Shown here: one piece after another, positions 7,582-15,868 of the stretch | How the letters are laid out: every line of letters starts with the position of its first letter | Numbering within the stretch: position 1 is the first letter of the stretch | Origin: an uncultured Bacteroidales bacterium | GTDB taxonomy: Bacteria; Bacteroidota; Bacteroidia; Bacteroidales; F082 | Reading direction: 5' to 3' | DNA length: 32,562 nt | NCBI GenBank assembly: GCA_947303395.1 | Contig: CAMYYD010000017.1 | Span: 1 to 32,562, forward strand | Notes under the pieces: model-generated | What the model was told of the DNA's origin: nothing | Database searches by the model: none | The model's input: only the letters and a program-made list of their open reading frames with translations | Translations under genes and position numbers: made by a program

Positions 7582-10106
7582 ATAAAGTTGTTGTTCTTAA
7601 TGTTGTCGTCTAAATCGAGATCTTTGAGGAACTGCTCGAGGGCGAATTCCGTTGCCACTTTCACTTCGCGTTGCTTGCTGCCGGCGAAAGGACCGACGAT
7701 GCCAGCTTTTTCGAGTTGGTCGATAATACGGCCTGCGCGGTTGTAACCAAGTTTCAGCTTGCGTTGCAGCATTGAAGTCGAGCCCTGCTGAGTCTGCACC
7801 ACGATGCGAGCGGCATCTTCAAACAGAGGGTCACGTTCGTTAGGATCCATAGCCTCTTTCGAGCCGCCATCTTCTTGTTCGTCAGGGCAGTCGGGGAGGA
7901 GATAGGCGTCTTCATAGCCGCGTTGTGCGCCGATGTAATCGCAGATTGCCTCCACTTCCGGTGTGTCGATGAACGGGCACTGCAGACGAACGAGGTCTTG
8001 GCCAGTCGACATAAGCATATCGCCACGTCCGACCAGTTGTTCAGCGCCGTTGCTGTCTAAGATTGTCGCTGAGTCGACACGTGAGATGACGCGGAAAGCG
8101 ATACGTGCCGGGAAGTTTGCCTTGATTGTACCGGTGATGATTTTCACTGAAGGACGCTGAGTTGCGATGATGAGGTGGATGCCGATTGCACGGGCCAGCT
8201 GAGCCAGACGCGCGATTGGCCCTTCGACTTCACGACCGGCTGTCATGATAAGGTCGGCGAACTCATCGACTACGAGCACGATGTAAGGCATGAAACGGTG
8301 TCCGTCGTTCGGGTTGAGGCGGCGGCTCACAAATTTCTCGTTGTATTCCTTGATGTTACGCACTCCGGCGTCTTTCATAAGCTCGTAACGGTTATCCATC
8401 TCAATGCAGAGTGAGTTGAGCGTACGAACCACCTTCCTCACGTCGGTGATGATGGCATCTTCTGAATCAGGAAGTTTGGCGAGATAATGACGCTCGATTT
8501 TTCTGTAGAGACTCAACTCGACTTTTTTCGGGTCGACGAGGACGAATTTCAGTTCGGCTGGATGCTTGCTGTAAAGCAATGAAGCGATTATAGCATTGAG
8601 TCCCACTGACTTACCTTGTCCGGTTGCACCAGCCATCAAGATGTGCGGCATCTTGGCGAGGTCGGCGACGTAGCTCTCGTTTGAGATTGTCTTTCCGATA
8701 CCGAAAGGCAAGGCGTAGCCACTCTTTTGGAATTTTTCAGAGCCTATGATTGTACGCATTGAAACGGTCTGCGGTTTCTTGTTCGGAACCTCGATACCGA
8801 CGGTGCCTTTGCCAGGGATAGGAGCGATGATACGGATACCCAAAGCTGCCAAGCTGAGCGCGATATCGTCTTGTAATCCTTTGATTTTCGAGATACGGAC
8901 ACCGGCGGCAGGCACTATCTCATATAAAGTGACAGTAGGTCCGATAGTCGCCTTAATCTTTTCAATATCAATGGAATAGTTTGCGAGAGTGTCGACGATG
9001 CGTTTCTTGTTTGCCTCCAATTCCTCGCGGTCGACGCCGTTGTCTTCATCTCCATAGTCTTTTAACAAATCGAGAGGAGGCAGTTTGAAGTCGGAAAGCT
9101 CAAGTTTCGGGTCGTATGAGGTGTCGAGACCGAAATGTTCGCCGTTTTCCTTCACCTGTTTCTCCTCAACCTGTTCCTCGACTTCCATTTCAACTTCGTC
9201 AGATTTTGCTGGAGTTTCCTCAGGTTCTTCCTCTTCGATAATTTCAGGTGTTTCATCAATTACCGGACTCTCTTCATGTTTTTTGATGACGGTTATCTCA
9301 ACATCTTCGTCGTCTTCATTTTCTTCTTCATCTTCTTCGGTTTCATCATCAAAACCATCGGTGAGGTCGATTTCTGTTGGTTTCTCCTCATTTATTATTG
9401 GTTTGTTGATTGGCAGTTGAGCAGCTGGCTCTGTTTCTTCTTCTTCAGAATCATCCGTTTCATCAACATCATCAAGATCTTTTTTCTTCAAGAAATCGAA
9501 TTTTATGTCGAAAGTGAAGATTACGTAGATAAAGGCGGTGAAAATCAATAGCAAGATTACGCCGGCCAAGCCAATGTATTGGTAAAGGAATACGAAACTT
9601 TTGCGGCCTACAAGACCGAAATAAATCTCATAAGGAGAGATGATGTTTGATGGTAAAGCATTGAAAATCAATGCTAAAAACAATGGAACCCATAACAGAA
9701 AAACTAGTGAGTATTTCCACAAAGTCCATGATTTGATGAAGACTTTTTTCCATATCAGGTTAAGGCCGAGAAGACCGATGAGGAAGATGATGTAAGCGGT
9801 TCCTATGCCGAACATATCTTCGCTCATATATTTACCTAAATTATTGAGCCACAATCCTTTAGGAGAATGGTTAAAATATGGATTGGCAAAGGCAATGAGC
9901 AGGAAAATGGCAATCATAAGGAAGAAAATGCCGAAGCATATTCTGACTCTGCCGTCGGATTCCTTATGACGTTTTGCAACCTTGCTTTCAGGCTTTTTTG
10001 GAGCTTTCGGCTTTGAAGCTTTGTCTTTGCTTTTTTTCTTAGGTTCCGCTTCTTCTTTCTGCACAACTGGAGCTGGAACTCTCAGTCTATTTTTGTTTTC
10101 TGTCAT
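7578..10106 (-). CDS. ftsK: DNA translocase FtsK
   Basis: FtsK anchors at the septum and pumps DNA to finish chromosome segregation and activate XerCD. I start at the ATG at 10106, not the TTG two codons earlier; this gives 842 residues and a six-base gap after lepB. A basic N-terminal tail (to about 48) is followed by four membrane helices (about 55-74, 103-119, 132-150, 172-198) and a very acidic linker (209-325). The motor domain has Walker A GATGQGKS (493-500) and Walker B YIVLVVDEFADL. The C-terminal gamma winged helix (about 770-825) contains QRKLKLGYNRAGRIIDQLE. All parts of a full-length FtsK are present. It lies in an operon-like run with lepB upstream and lolA downstream. Confidence 0.95.
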   Translation of the reverse strand: MTENKNRLRVPAPVVQKEEAEPKKKSKDKASKPKAPKKPESKVAKRHKESDGRVRICFGIFFLMIAIFLLIAFANPYFNHSPKGLWLNNLGKYMSEDMFGIGTAYIIFLIGLLGLNLIWKKVFIKSWTLWKYSLVFLLWVPLFLALIFNALPSNIISPYEIYFGLVGRKSFVFLYQYIGLAGVILLLIFTAFIYVIFTFDIKFDFLKKKDLDDVDETDDSEEEETEPAAQLPINKPIINEEKPTEIDLTDGFDDETEEDEEENEDDEDVEITVIKKHEESPVIDETPEIIEEEEPEETPAKSDEVEMEVEEQVEEKQVKENGEHFGLDTSYDPKLELSDFKLPPLDLLKDYGDEDNGVDREELEANKKRIVDTLANYSIDIEKIKATIGPTVTLYEIVPAAGVRISKIKGLQDDIALSLAALGIRIIAPIPGKGTVGIEVPNKKPQTVSMRTIIGSEKFQKSGYALPFGIGKTISNESYVADLAKMPHILMAGATGQGKSVGLNAIIASLLYSKHPAELKFVLVDPKKVELSLYRKIERHYLAKLPDSEDAIITDVRKVVRTLNSLCIEMDNRYELMKDAGVRNIKEYNEKFVSRRLNPNDGHRFMPYIVLVVDEFADLIMTAGREVEGPIARLAQLARAIGIHLIIATQRPSVKIITGTIKANFPARIAFRVISRVDSATILDSNGAEQLVGRGDMLMSTGQDLVRLQCPFIDTPEVEAICDYIGAQRGYEDAYLLPDCPDEQEDGGSKEAMDPNERDPLFEDAARIVVQTQQGSTSMLQRKLKLGYNRAGRIIDQLEKAGIVGPFAGSKQREVKVATEFALEQFLKDLDLDDNIKNNNFI

Positions 10107-10112
10107 TTTCAA

Positions 10113-11627
10113 TTATTTTGGAAATCTGAAAAATCTGTTCCAACGAATCTTTCCGAATGTATTATCCTTTGAAAACCAAACAAATAGCGGTTTTCCAACG
10201 ATGTGGTCGACTGGCACATAGCCCCAGAAACGTGAGTCTTGCGAGTTGTGACGGTTATCGCCCATCATCCAGTAATAATCCATTCCGAAAGTATATTCGT
10301 CAGTTTCAATTCCGTTGATAAAGATTTTATTATCTTTGATAACCAATGTGTTATGCTCGTAAGCTGTGATGCAGCGTTGATATAGCGCGATGTTTTCAGT
10401 ATTTATTTTCACTGTTGCACCTTCCTGTGGGATGACGATTGGACCGAAATTGTCGACATTCCATTTGAAATGAAGCGTGTCGTTAGGAAAAATTTCTTGT
10501 GATGCTTCTTTATCAGCTGGGGTAATGATTTTGGTTACTTCAGTTACAAACGGTTGTTTGCCAAATTCCGTCGCTGTTGTCGCATTCATGTTCAAAATGA
10601 ATTCGTTAGCCACAGGCGTACGATATGCCTCGTAAATGTTAAACTTCTCTAACACTTTGGTATTAAGATTGTTGCCATTTATTTTTACGAGATAGTTATG
10701 TTGCATATAAGGCGGCTGGAATCCGATTTCGCCGTTGATGTAAACCACTCCGTCGATGATTTGGAGAGTATCACCTGGTAAAGCGATGAGTCGTTTTACG
10801 TAGTTTTCGCGTTTGTCGACCGGACGTGTGATGATATTGCCAAAATGATATTTGTCGTTGTTGACACGTTCTTTGCCGTATTGTCTAACTAATTGATAAT
10901 AAGTGACATTGCTTTGGAATGCTTCGCTAACTGTATCGCCAGCCGGGAAGTTAAAAACTATCGGGTCATTGCGTTTGATGCTGCTGAAACCAGGCAAGCG
11001 CCAATATCCGACCTGAGGCCATTCGATGTACGACTTCGTGGTTTTTGTCCAAGGCAATGTGTGATGCACGAAAGGGAAGGAGAGAGGCGTGTTTGGGAAA
11101 CGTGGTCCGTAGCCTATTTTGCTCACAAGGAGATAGTCGCCAGTCATGAGAGTGCCTTCCATACTTGATGAAGGGATTGTGTACATCTCGAACATGAAAG
11201 TACGGATAATCAATGCGGCGAAGACAGCCCAGAGTATGGAATCGAGCCAGTCGCGAACCCAGCCTTTAGGCGGACGCACTGTAGTTTTTGGGTCATGATA
11301 TTCAACGTTTTTGCCGCTTAACACTGGGAAATAGACGTAAGGGAAGAAGCCTGCAGCGAGGATTTCGCCGAAACTGAAACGGTTGTAACATTTCGCTAAC
11401 TCGATGAACATCAGGAACGCCATGAAGGTGTTGATGTAAGGGAAAATCAGCAGGAGATAGCACCACCATTTGTTCCAACCTATGATTTTTGCCAAAATGT
11501 AAAGGTTGTAATAGGGAATGAAAGCGGCTGAGCGTTGATAGCCTGCTTTTTCGTAAAATTTGTAGCAAAATGCTGCGCAAATTGAAAAAACAAACGGTAA
11601 TAAAAGTATGGTGATGATCATGTTCAT
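10113..11627 (-). CDS. lepB: Signal peptidase I with extra N-terminal membrane domain
   Basis: This serine-lysine membrane protease removes signal peptides from exported proteins. The catalytic pair is S155 in IPSSSMEGTLMTGD and K278 in NYVKRLIALPGD. Box E, GDNRHNSQDSRFWGYVP, begins at 456. At 504 residues it is far longer than E. coli LepB. The additions are an N-terminal region of about 125 residues with several membrane segments (1-22, 52-76, 88-103), likely the DUF5684-type domain seen in Bacteroidales, and long inserts between box D and box E. A membrane helix (about 128-146) leads directly into the catalytic Ser. Its ATG overlaps the dapB TGA by four bases. Confidence 0.93.
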   Translation of the reverse strand: MNMIITILLLPFVFSICAAFCYKFYEKAGYQRSAAFIPYYNLYILAKIIGWNKWWCYLLLIFPYINTFMAFLMFIELAKCYNRFSFGEILAAGFFPYVYFPVLSGKNVEYHDPKTTVRPPKGWVRDWLDSILWAVFAALIIRTFMFEMYTIPSSSMEGTLMTGDYLLVSKIGYGPRFPNTPLSFPFVHHTLPWTKTTKSYIEWPQVGYWRLPGFSSIKRNDPIVFNFPAGDTVSEAFQSNVTYYQLVRQYGKERVNNDKYHFGNIITRPVDKRENYVKRLIALPGDTLQIIDGVVYINGEIGFQPPYMQHNYLVKINGNNLNTKVLEKFNIYEAYRTPVANEFILNMNATTATEFGKQPFVTEVTKIITPADKEASQEIFPNDTLHFKWNVDNFGPIVIPQEGATVKINTENIALYQRCITAYEHNTLVIKDNKIFINGIETDEYTFGMDYYWMMGDNRHNSQDSRFWGYVPVDHIVGKPLFVWFSKDNTFGKIRWNRFFRFPK

Positions 11628-12346
11628 AATAAATCCTCCATTGTGAATACTCCTTTTTTATTTTGTATGAATTCGGCGGCGATGACGGCTCCTGTGGCGA
11701 ATCCTTTGCGGCTGAACGCTTCGTGGCGCAAGGTTATTTCGTCGCAATCAGAAAGCGCATTGATTTCGTGTATTCCGAATACTTCGCCTTCTCTTATCGC
11801 ATTGACTCTCAGAGCTTTGTTATCGAATTCCTGATTGTCGTCATCATCGTCGAGCATCCAATAATCGTAATTTTCGTTGTTGTCGATGATATCTTCGGCA
11901 AGTTTCACGGCTGTACCGCTTGGCTTGTCGAGTTTATGGATGTGATGTGTTTCTGTTATATCCAGTTGATAATCATACTTTTGTGCAAAACGGGCCATCT
12001 CTTTGTTGAGTTTGAACACGAAGTTCATTCCGATGCTGAAATTTGGTGCGTAGAACAAAGTGTGTCCCTCGTTTTTGCAGCGGTTACTGATGTCTTCAAG
12101 CTGATCATACCAGCCTGTTGTGCCGATCACCATTGGAATGTCGAGTTCGAAGCATTTCTCGATATTGGCGATGGCTGTTGCCGGGGTGCTGAACTCTATG
12201 ACCACGTCGCAGTCGGCAATTCCGTCGATGTTTCGATACCAATCCTGTTCAGTATCAATACGATATGCCACTTCATGACCGCGTTGCTGAGCAATCTGCT
12301 CAACTTCGTGCCCCATTTTGCCGTAACCGAGTATGACTATTTTCAT
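11624..12346 (-). CDS. dapB: 4-hydroxy-tetrahydrodipicolinate reductase DapB
   Basis: DapB reduces the dihydrodipicolinate precursor with NAD(P)H in the lysine and meso-diaminopimelate pathway, supplying peptidoglycan. The 240-residue protein has the dinucleotide-binding GYGKMG at 7-12, EFSTP near 51 and GTTGW near 74-78. The family signature ETHHIHKLDKPSGTA contains the catalytic His and Lys (about 151-165). It is shorter than E. coli DapB (273) but normal for Bacteroidota. It abuts the DUF5683 stop with no gap and overlaps lepB by four bases, so it is translated as part of the parAB-to-lepB run. Confidence 0.94.
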   Translation of the reverse strand: MKIVILGYGKMGHEVEQIAQQRGHEVAYRIDTEQDWYRNIDGIADCDVVIEFSTPATAIANIEKCFELDIPMVIGTTGWYDQLEDISNRCKNEGHTLFYAPNFSIGMNFVFKLNKEMARFAQKYDYQLDITETHHIHKLDKPSGTAVKLAEDIIDNNENYDYWMLDDDDDNQEFDNKALRVNAIREGEVFGIHEINALSDCDEITLRHEAFSRKGFATGAVIAAEFIQNKKGVFTMEDLL

Positions 12347-12934
12347 CTAAAAATTCAATTTTAATGATAATCCTATATTGTTTCCGTTTTTGAGACTAAA
12401 TTCATTTATCGTATTCCATTGAGGCTCAATGTGCAATGTTAAATCATCACCGATGTCATAATAGAAGAAATGCGCGTCGACGTTGGCATCGATAATCTGG
12501 ATGATGTACCATGCTGCGGTCAAAATCCAGCTCAGCTCCATATTGCTGCGGTAGTAGTCGCGCAAGGTGATGAGGTTGTCCTCGGTGTATTTCGCCGCTT
12601 CTTCCTGTGCCTCTTGACTGACATTGGTTTTCGTGCCCATTTTGAAATCGTAGGCGTCGCGGTAAAGATGATAGTCGTTGCCGTTGGTGATTGCGAAATA
12701 TGTCGTCGCTCCAAAACCTGCGTAAACGATAGGCATCTTCCAATATTTGTGGTTGTAAGCCTGACCGGCGCTCGGGATGAGTGCAAGCCATGTGGCTTTT
12801 TTCGGACTATGTTGCTTGTTTTTAACTTTGACGGTCGCGACAGGCTTATCCTGCTTCAAGATGAGTGTGTCTTGAGCTAACAGGCCTTGCGAGGCGAGAG
12901 TCAGTAATATAAGCAAAAGTCCTAAACGTTTCAT
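12347..12934 (-). CDS. DUF5683 membrane-associated protein
   Basis: I start at the ATG at 12934, two bases after the parB stop, rather than at the TTG two codons upstream; this gives 195 residues. A signal peptide (about 1-20, ending LLAQ) is followed by a linker and the family block ATWLALIPSAGQAYNHKYWKMPIVYAGFGATTYF (about 46-80). This looks like a reentrant or membrane hairpin. NGNDYHLYRDAYDFK and a second hydrophobic helix (SWILTAAWYIIQIIDANVDA) come next. The family is Bacteroidota-specific with unknown function. Its constant place between parB and dapB suggests an envelope or division role, but that is inference. Confidence 0.82.
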   Translation of the reverse strand: MKRLGLLLILLTLASQGLLAQDTLILKQDKPVATVKVKNKQHSPKKATWLALIPSAGQAYNHKYWKMPIVYAGFGATTYFAITNGNDYHLYRDAYDFKMGTKTNVSQEAQEEAAKYTEDNLITLRDYYRSNMELSWILTAAWYIIQIIDANVDAHFFYYDIGDDLTLHIEPQWNTINEFSLKNGNNIGLSLKLNF

Positions 12935-12936
12935 TT

Positions 12937-13821
12937 TCAATTACCTTTGTTGATAAAGTCGAGCAGACGCTCAAATTCCTCGTCGTTTTTGAAGTTGATA
13001 GTCAGGGAGCCTTTACCTTTGCTGTCGCGGTTGACTTTGACATTCATTTTCAATGTTTTCGACAGAGTGTCGGCTTGTATCTTATAGTTTTCAGGAATGA
13101 TGTTCTTCTGCTTCTTTGTGGTAGCCTTCGATTTTGCGAGCATTTCCACTTGACGTACGCTCAAATCCTCGTCGATGATGCGTTTCAAGATAATCAGCTG
13201 TTTTGCTTTATCGCTGATGTTGACGAGAGCTCTGGCGTGTCCCATTGTGATGTAGCCGTCGCGGATGGCAATCTGAATCTCGGCTGGTAACTTTAAGAGT
13301 CTTAGGAAGTTAGCAACTGTTGAGCGGTCTTTCCCAACTTTTTCAGACAGCTGATCTTGTGTGAGTTTGCATTCTTCGAGAAGGCGCTGATAAGAAATAG
13401 CCACTTCTATGGCGTTGAGGTTCTCGCGATGGATGTTCTCGATGAGTGCCATCTCCAGCATTTGCTCGTCGTTTGCCACGCGTATGAACACTGGAATTGT
13501 CTTCAGTCCTGCCAATTTTGATGCGCGCAGACGGCGTTCGCCGCTGATGAGCTGGTATTTGTCGTAGCCCATCTTGCGCACTGTCACAGGCTGTATAACT
13601 CCTTGATTTTTAATCGATTCAGACAGTTCGCTGAGTGCGTTTTCGTCGAAATCAGTTCTTGGCTGGAACGGATTTGTCTCGATTTTATCTATTTCGATTT
13701 GGGCTATGGCGCCTGCCACGTAGTTTCCTGAGATATCGGCTGACGTGATGTCGGTTTCAGGGCTTTGCAGTATGGCGTCGAGGCCGCGACCGAGTCCTCT
13801 TTTCTTATTCTGTGTCGTCAT
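12937..13821 (-). CDS. parB: Chromosome-partitioning protein ParB
   Basis: ParB binds parS sites near the origin and slides as a CTP-dependent clamp; it partners ParA. The 294 residues begin with the ParA-stimulating tail KKRGLGRGLDAIL (6-18). The CTP-binding motifs follow: GERRLRAS (94-101) and ENIHREN (128-134). A helix-turn-helix lies around 156-178 (LSEKVGKDRSTVANFLRLLKLP). The C-terminal dimerisation segment ends FERLLDFINKGN. It overlaps parA by 17 bases. I found no parS-like palindrome in the window. Confidence 0.95.
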   Translation of the reverse strand: MTTQNKKRGLGRGLDAILQSPETDITSADISGNYVAGAIAQIEIDKIETNPFQPRTDFDENALSELSESIKNQGVIQPVTVRKMGYDKYQLISGERRLRASKLAGLKTIPVFIRVANDEQMLEMALIENIHRENLNAIEVAISYQRLLEECKLTQDQLSEKVGKDRSTVANFLRLLKLPAEIQIAIRDGYITMGHARALVNISDKAKQLIILKRIIDEDLSVRQVEMLAKSKATTKKQKNIIPENYKIQADTLSKTLKMNVKVNRDSKGKGSLTINFKNDEEFERLLDFINKGN

Positions 13822-14590
13822 TTTCGATGTCGTTGCGTTTTAAGATTTCTCTTGCGAGATTGAGATAGTTGATTGCTCCGGCACTTGCCGCGTCGTGCAT
13901 GATGATGGTGTGACCGTAGCTCGGTGCTTCAGCGAGGCGTGTGTTCACGTTGATGATTGTGTCGAACACCATTGTTTGGAAGTGCGTCTTCACCTCGTCG
14001 ACCACTTGTTTCGAGATACGTGTGCGGCTGTCGAACATCGTGAGCAAAATACCTTCGATGTCGAGGTTCTGGTTGAAGCGTGACTGCACTATCTTGATGG
14101 TGTTCAATAATTTACCAAGACCTTCGAGGGCAAAATATTGGCATTGCACCGGAATTATCACCGAGTCGGCGGCTGTCAACGAGTTGACAGTGATGAGTCC
14201 CAGTGATGGTGAGCAATCTATGATAATGAAGTCGTATTCGTCTTTTATTGGCGCGAGGCATTTTGCCATCATCTGTTCGCGTTGTGGGATGTTGATGATT
14301 TCTATTTCCGCTCCCACGAGGTCGATGTGTGCAGGCAGAAGGTACATGTTCGGTGTCTCCGTCTCCTTGATGATTGTACGCGGGTCGATGTTGTCGATGA
14401 TGCATTCGTAGATGCTTGCGTCGATGGTTTTCGGGTCGAAGCCCACGCCTGATGTGGAGTTGGCTTGCGGGTCAGCGTCGATGAGTAACGTCTTGTGTTC
14501 CAACACCGCCAGGCTCGCCGCCAGGTTTATCGCGGTGGTCGTTTTTCCTACACCGCCCTTCTGATTTGCTATCGCGATAATCTTTCCCAT
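13805..14590 (-). CDS. parA: Chromosome-partitioning ATPase ParA
   Basis: This 261-residue Walker-type ATPase of the ParA/Soj group has the deviant Walker A KGGVGKTT at 11-18, including the signature lysine at 11. The A' motif is LLIDADPQANSTSGVG (about 35-50) and Walker B is FIIIDCSPSLG near 120. With ParB it moves and separates origins. It is the first gene of the eight-gene minus-strand run down to 5819. A -7 box lies 31 bases upstream. Gene order parA-parB at the head of a long operon is standard for Bacteroidota chromosomes. Confidence 0.95.
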   Translation of the reverse strand: MGKIIAIANQKGGVGKTTTAINLAASLAVLEHKTLLIDADPQANSTSGVGFDPKTIDASIYECIIDNIDPRTIIKETETPNMYLLPAHIDLVGAEIEIINIPQREQMMAKCLAPIKDEYDFIIIDCSPSLGLITVNSLTAADSVIIPVQCQYFALEGLGKLLNTIKIVQSRFNQNLDIEGILLTMFDSRTRISKQVVDEVKTHFQTMVFDTIINVNTRLAEAPSYGHTIIMHDAASAGAINYLNLAREILKRNDIENDDTE

Positions 14591-14620
14591 TGCAAAAAAA
14601 TATGTATTAATTCAAACGTA

Positions 14621-14628
14621 CAAAGATA
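14621..14628 (-). promoter_or_regulatory. -7 box for the parA-led operon
   Basis: The minus strand reads TATCTTTG, an exact TAnnTTTG match, 31 bases before the parA ATG. It is the only promoter-like match I see for the eight-gene run. Confidence 0.6.
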
Positions 14629-14660
14629 CGGAATATTTTCGAAATACATATAGATTATTA

Positions 14661-14702
14661 AAAATAAAAATGTAGGGACGCGCCACGGCGCGTCCCTACA
14701 TT
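14661..14702 (-). terminator. Palindromic repeat acting as terminator of the PUR-protein gene
   Basis: Perfect 16-base arms (14669-14684 and 14687-14702, left arm AATGTAGGGACGCGCC) enclose only two bases. On the minus strand the hairpin is followed by TTTTTATTTT, as in an intrinsic terminator, 24 bases after the stop of the gene at 14726. The same palindrome, diverged, recurs inside a coding sequence at 6782-6811, so it is also a repeat family member. Confidence 0.7.
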
Positions 14703-14725
14703 CAAAATCATTGTAAATCTTTGAT

Positions 14726-15091
14726 TTATTTCTTTTCCATGTCGTTGAACCAATCGTCGACATCGTCTTTCATCTCGGTGTCGTTTGGCTCGTCGTAGCC
14801 TTTCGGCTCATCGAAATAACCTTCAGGATATTCGCCAGTCTCAATGAAATTAAGGGTTTCTTTGAGTGCGTTGGCAAATTTTTCAAAGTCTTCCTTATAA
14901 AGGAAAATCTTGTGTTTCTCATAGAAGAAGCGGTTTTGCTCATTGCTGAAGCGGCGCTTGCTTTCGGTAATTGTGATGTATTTCTCATCACCTCTTGTAG
15001 CTTTCACATCGAAAAAGTAGGTGCGTTTTCCTGCACGTACCGGTCTCGAAAACAATTCCTCACGATTGTTCATCTTTTCATTTTCTTCCAT
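14726..15091 (-). CDS. DUF3276 / PUR-family nucleic-acid binding protein
   Basis: This 121-residue protein carries one PUR repeat domain: LFSRPVRAGKRTYFFDVKATRGDEKYITITESKRRF (about 13-48), then a helix with FEKFANALKETLNFI. An acidic tail follows (about 85-121, rich in Asp and Glu). Bacterial single-PUR proteins dimerise and bind single-stranded DNA or RNA; some act as regulators. The tail is low-complexity and probably disordered. It has its own -7 box and a strong terminator, so it is likely a monocistronic, well-expressed gene. Confidence 0.86.
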   Translation of the reverse strand: MEENEKMNNREELFSRPVRAGKRTYFFDVKATRGDEKYITITESKRRFSNEQNRFFYEKHKIFLYKEDFEKFANALKETLNFIETGEYPEGYFDEPKGYDEPNDTEMKDDVDDWFNDMEKK

Positions 15092-15123
15092 ACTATTCCT
15101 ATTTTGATGTTAAAGAATTTTTG

Positions 15124-15131
15124 CAAAGATA
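15124..15131 (-). promoter_or_regulatory. -7 box for the PUR-protein gene
   Basis: The minus strand reads TATCTTTG, an exact TAnnTTTG match, 33 bases before the ATG at 15091. Confidence 0.6.
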
Positions 15132-15162
15132 ATCGTTTTTTTTAATCAAAAAATGTTTTTTT

Positions 15163-15196
15163 TGAAAAAAAGTAAGGGCGAATCATTATTCGTTAC
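15163..15196 (-). terminator. Terminator-like imperfect palindrome overlapping a stop codon
   Basis: On the minus strand GTAACGAAT pairs with ATTCGcccTTAC (three bulged bases), and a T-run follows. The left arm holds the last codons of the SGNH hydrolase gene and its TAA stop lies at the hairpin top. Confidence 0.45.
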
Positions 15197-15866
15197 GCAA
15201 AGCTTCTTTTATCGCCTTCTTCACCATCTCTTCCATTGTGAAATAAGTGTCGGGGAGAGGATGGCATCCGTCGTCGCTGAGTGTCAACGGAAAACTGTTG
15301 TCTTTGGAGGCGAGAACTTTGTGATAGTCGACATAAACAAATCCGTTTTTCTTTGCGTAAGCCTTAAGTTCGTTGTTGAGTTCGACGATTGTTTGACCTG
15401 CGTTTTTAATCTCTTTTCTCCAGCAGAACTCGGCGCAAGGCGGAATAGAGCTGATGATTGGGACGATGCCGTTTGCTTTGGCAAGCTCGCACATCGCTAC
15501 AATGTTTTCGATGACATGCTCCGGTTCGACGTATAAGTCGTTGTGTGCCACATCGTTAGTGCCTGCCATGATAACTACAGCTTTAGGGTGCAAAGCGATG
15601 ACATCGGCGGTGAATCTTACGAGCATTTGTGCAGAGGTCTGGCCTCCGATACCACGTCCGCAGTAGTTGTTGTCTTTGAAAAAATCAGGATGAAAATAAG
15701 CCCAATTGTCGGTGATGGAGTTGCCCATGAAGACCACTTCCGGGTAATTTTTGTTTGCTAAAATTTTTTCGTTGTCGGCTTTGTATCTGTTGAAACCGAA
15801 CCAATCTTGTGAAAAACCGAAAAATGACGCTGTCATTAAAATTGTGATTAAAAATATTTTCTTCAT
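15186..15866 (-). CDS. Exported SGNH/GDSL-type hydrolase
   Basis: This 226-residue esterase-like enzyme has a signal peptide (1-19, ending FGFSQ). Its SGNH blocks are in order: GNSIT with nucleophile S50, GIGGQT with G74, GTND with N104, and DDGCHP with D199 and H202. It resembles Bacteroidota acylhydrolases that remove acyl or acetyl groups from glycans or platelet-activating-factor-like lipids. Location is periplasmic or secreted. The true substrate is unknown. The 3' end runs into a palindromic terminator-like element. The 41 bases upstream contain repeated TTTAGAGT-like words and no clear promoter. Confidence 0.87.
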   Translation of the reverse strand: MKKIFLITILMTASFFGFSQDWFGFNRYKADNEKILANKNYPEVVFMGNSITDNWAYFHPDFFKDNNYCGRGIGGQTSAQMLVRFTADVIALHPKAVVIMAGTNDVAHNDLYVEPEHVIENIVAMCELAKANGIVPIISSIPPCAEFCWRKEIKNAGQTIVELNNELKAYAKKNGFVYVDYHKVLASKDNSFPLTLSDDGCHPLPDTYFTMEEMVKKAIKEALRNE

Positions 15867-15868
15867 AG

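Noticed and set aside
9085..9551. Long plus-strand open frames rich in Ser or Phe opposite ftsK
   Set aside because: They mirror the acidic linker of FtsK (Glu and Asp codons read on the other strand). They have no start context and no recognisable protein.
11663..12364. A 233-codon plus-strand open frame opposite dapB
   Set aside because: It lies wholly over dapB, which has clear family motifs. The composition looks like antisense reading, and no promoter is present.
13805..14590. A parS centromere site near parAB
   Set aside because: I scanned for a TGTTnCACGTGnAACA-type palindrome. CACGTG occurs only in other contexts (for example near 2131 and 8078), without the flanking arms.
14569..14763. 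A 64-codon minus-strand frame spanning the intergenic palindrome, including CRDAPWRVPT
   Set aside because: It only crosses the gap between two genes and the start of parA. It is not a gene, though it shows that the palindrome reads in one frame much like the glycosyltransferase insert.
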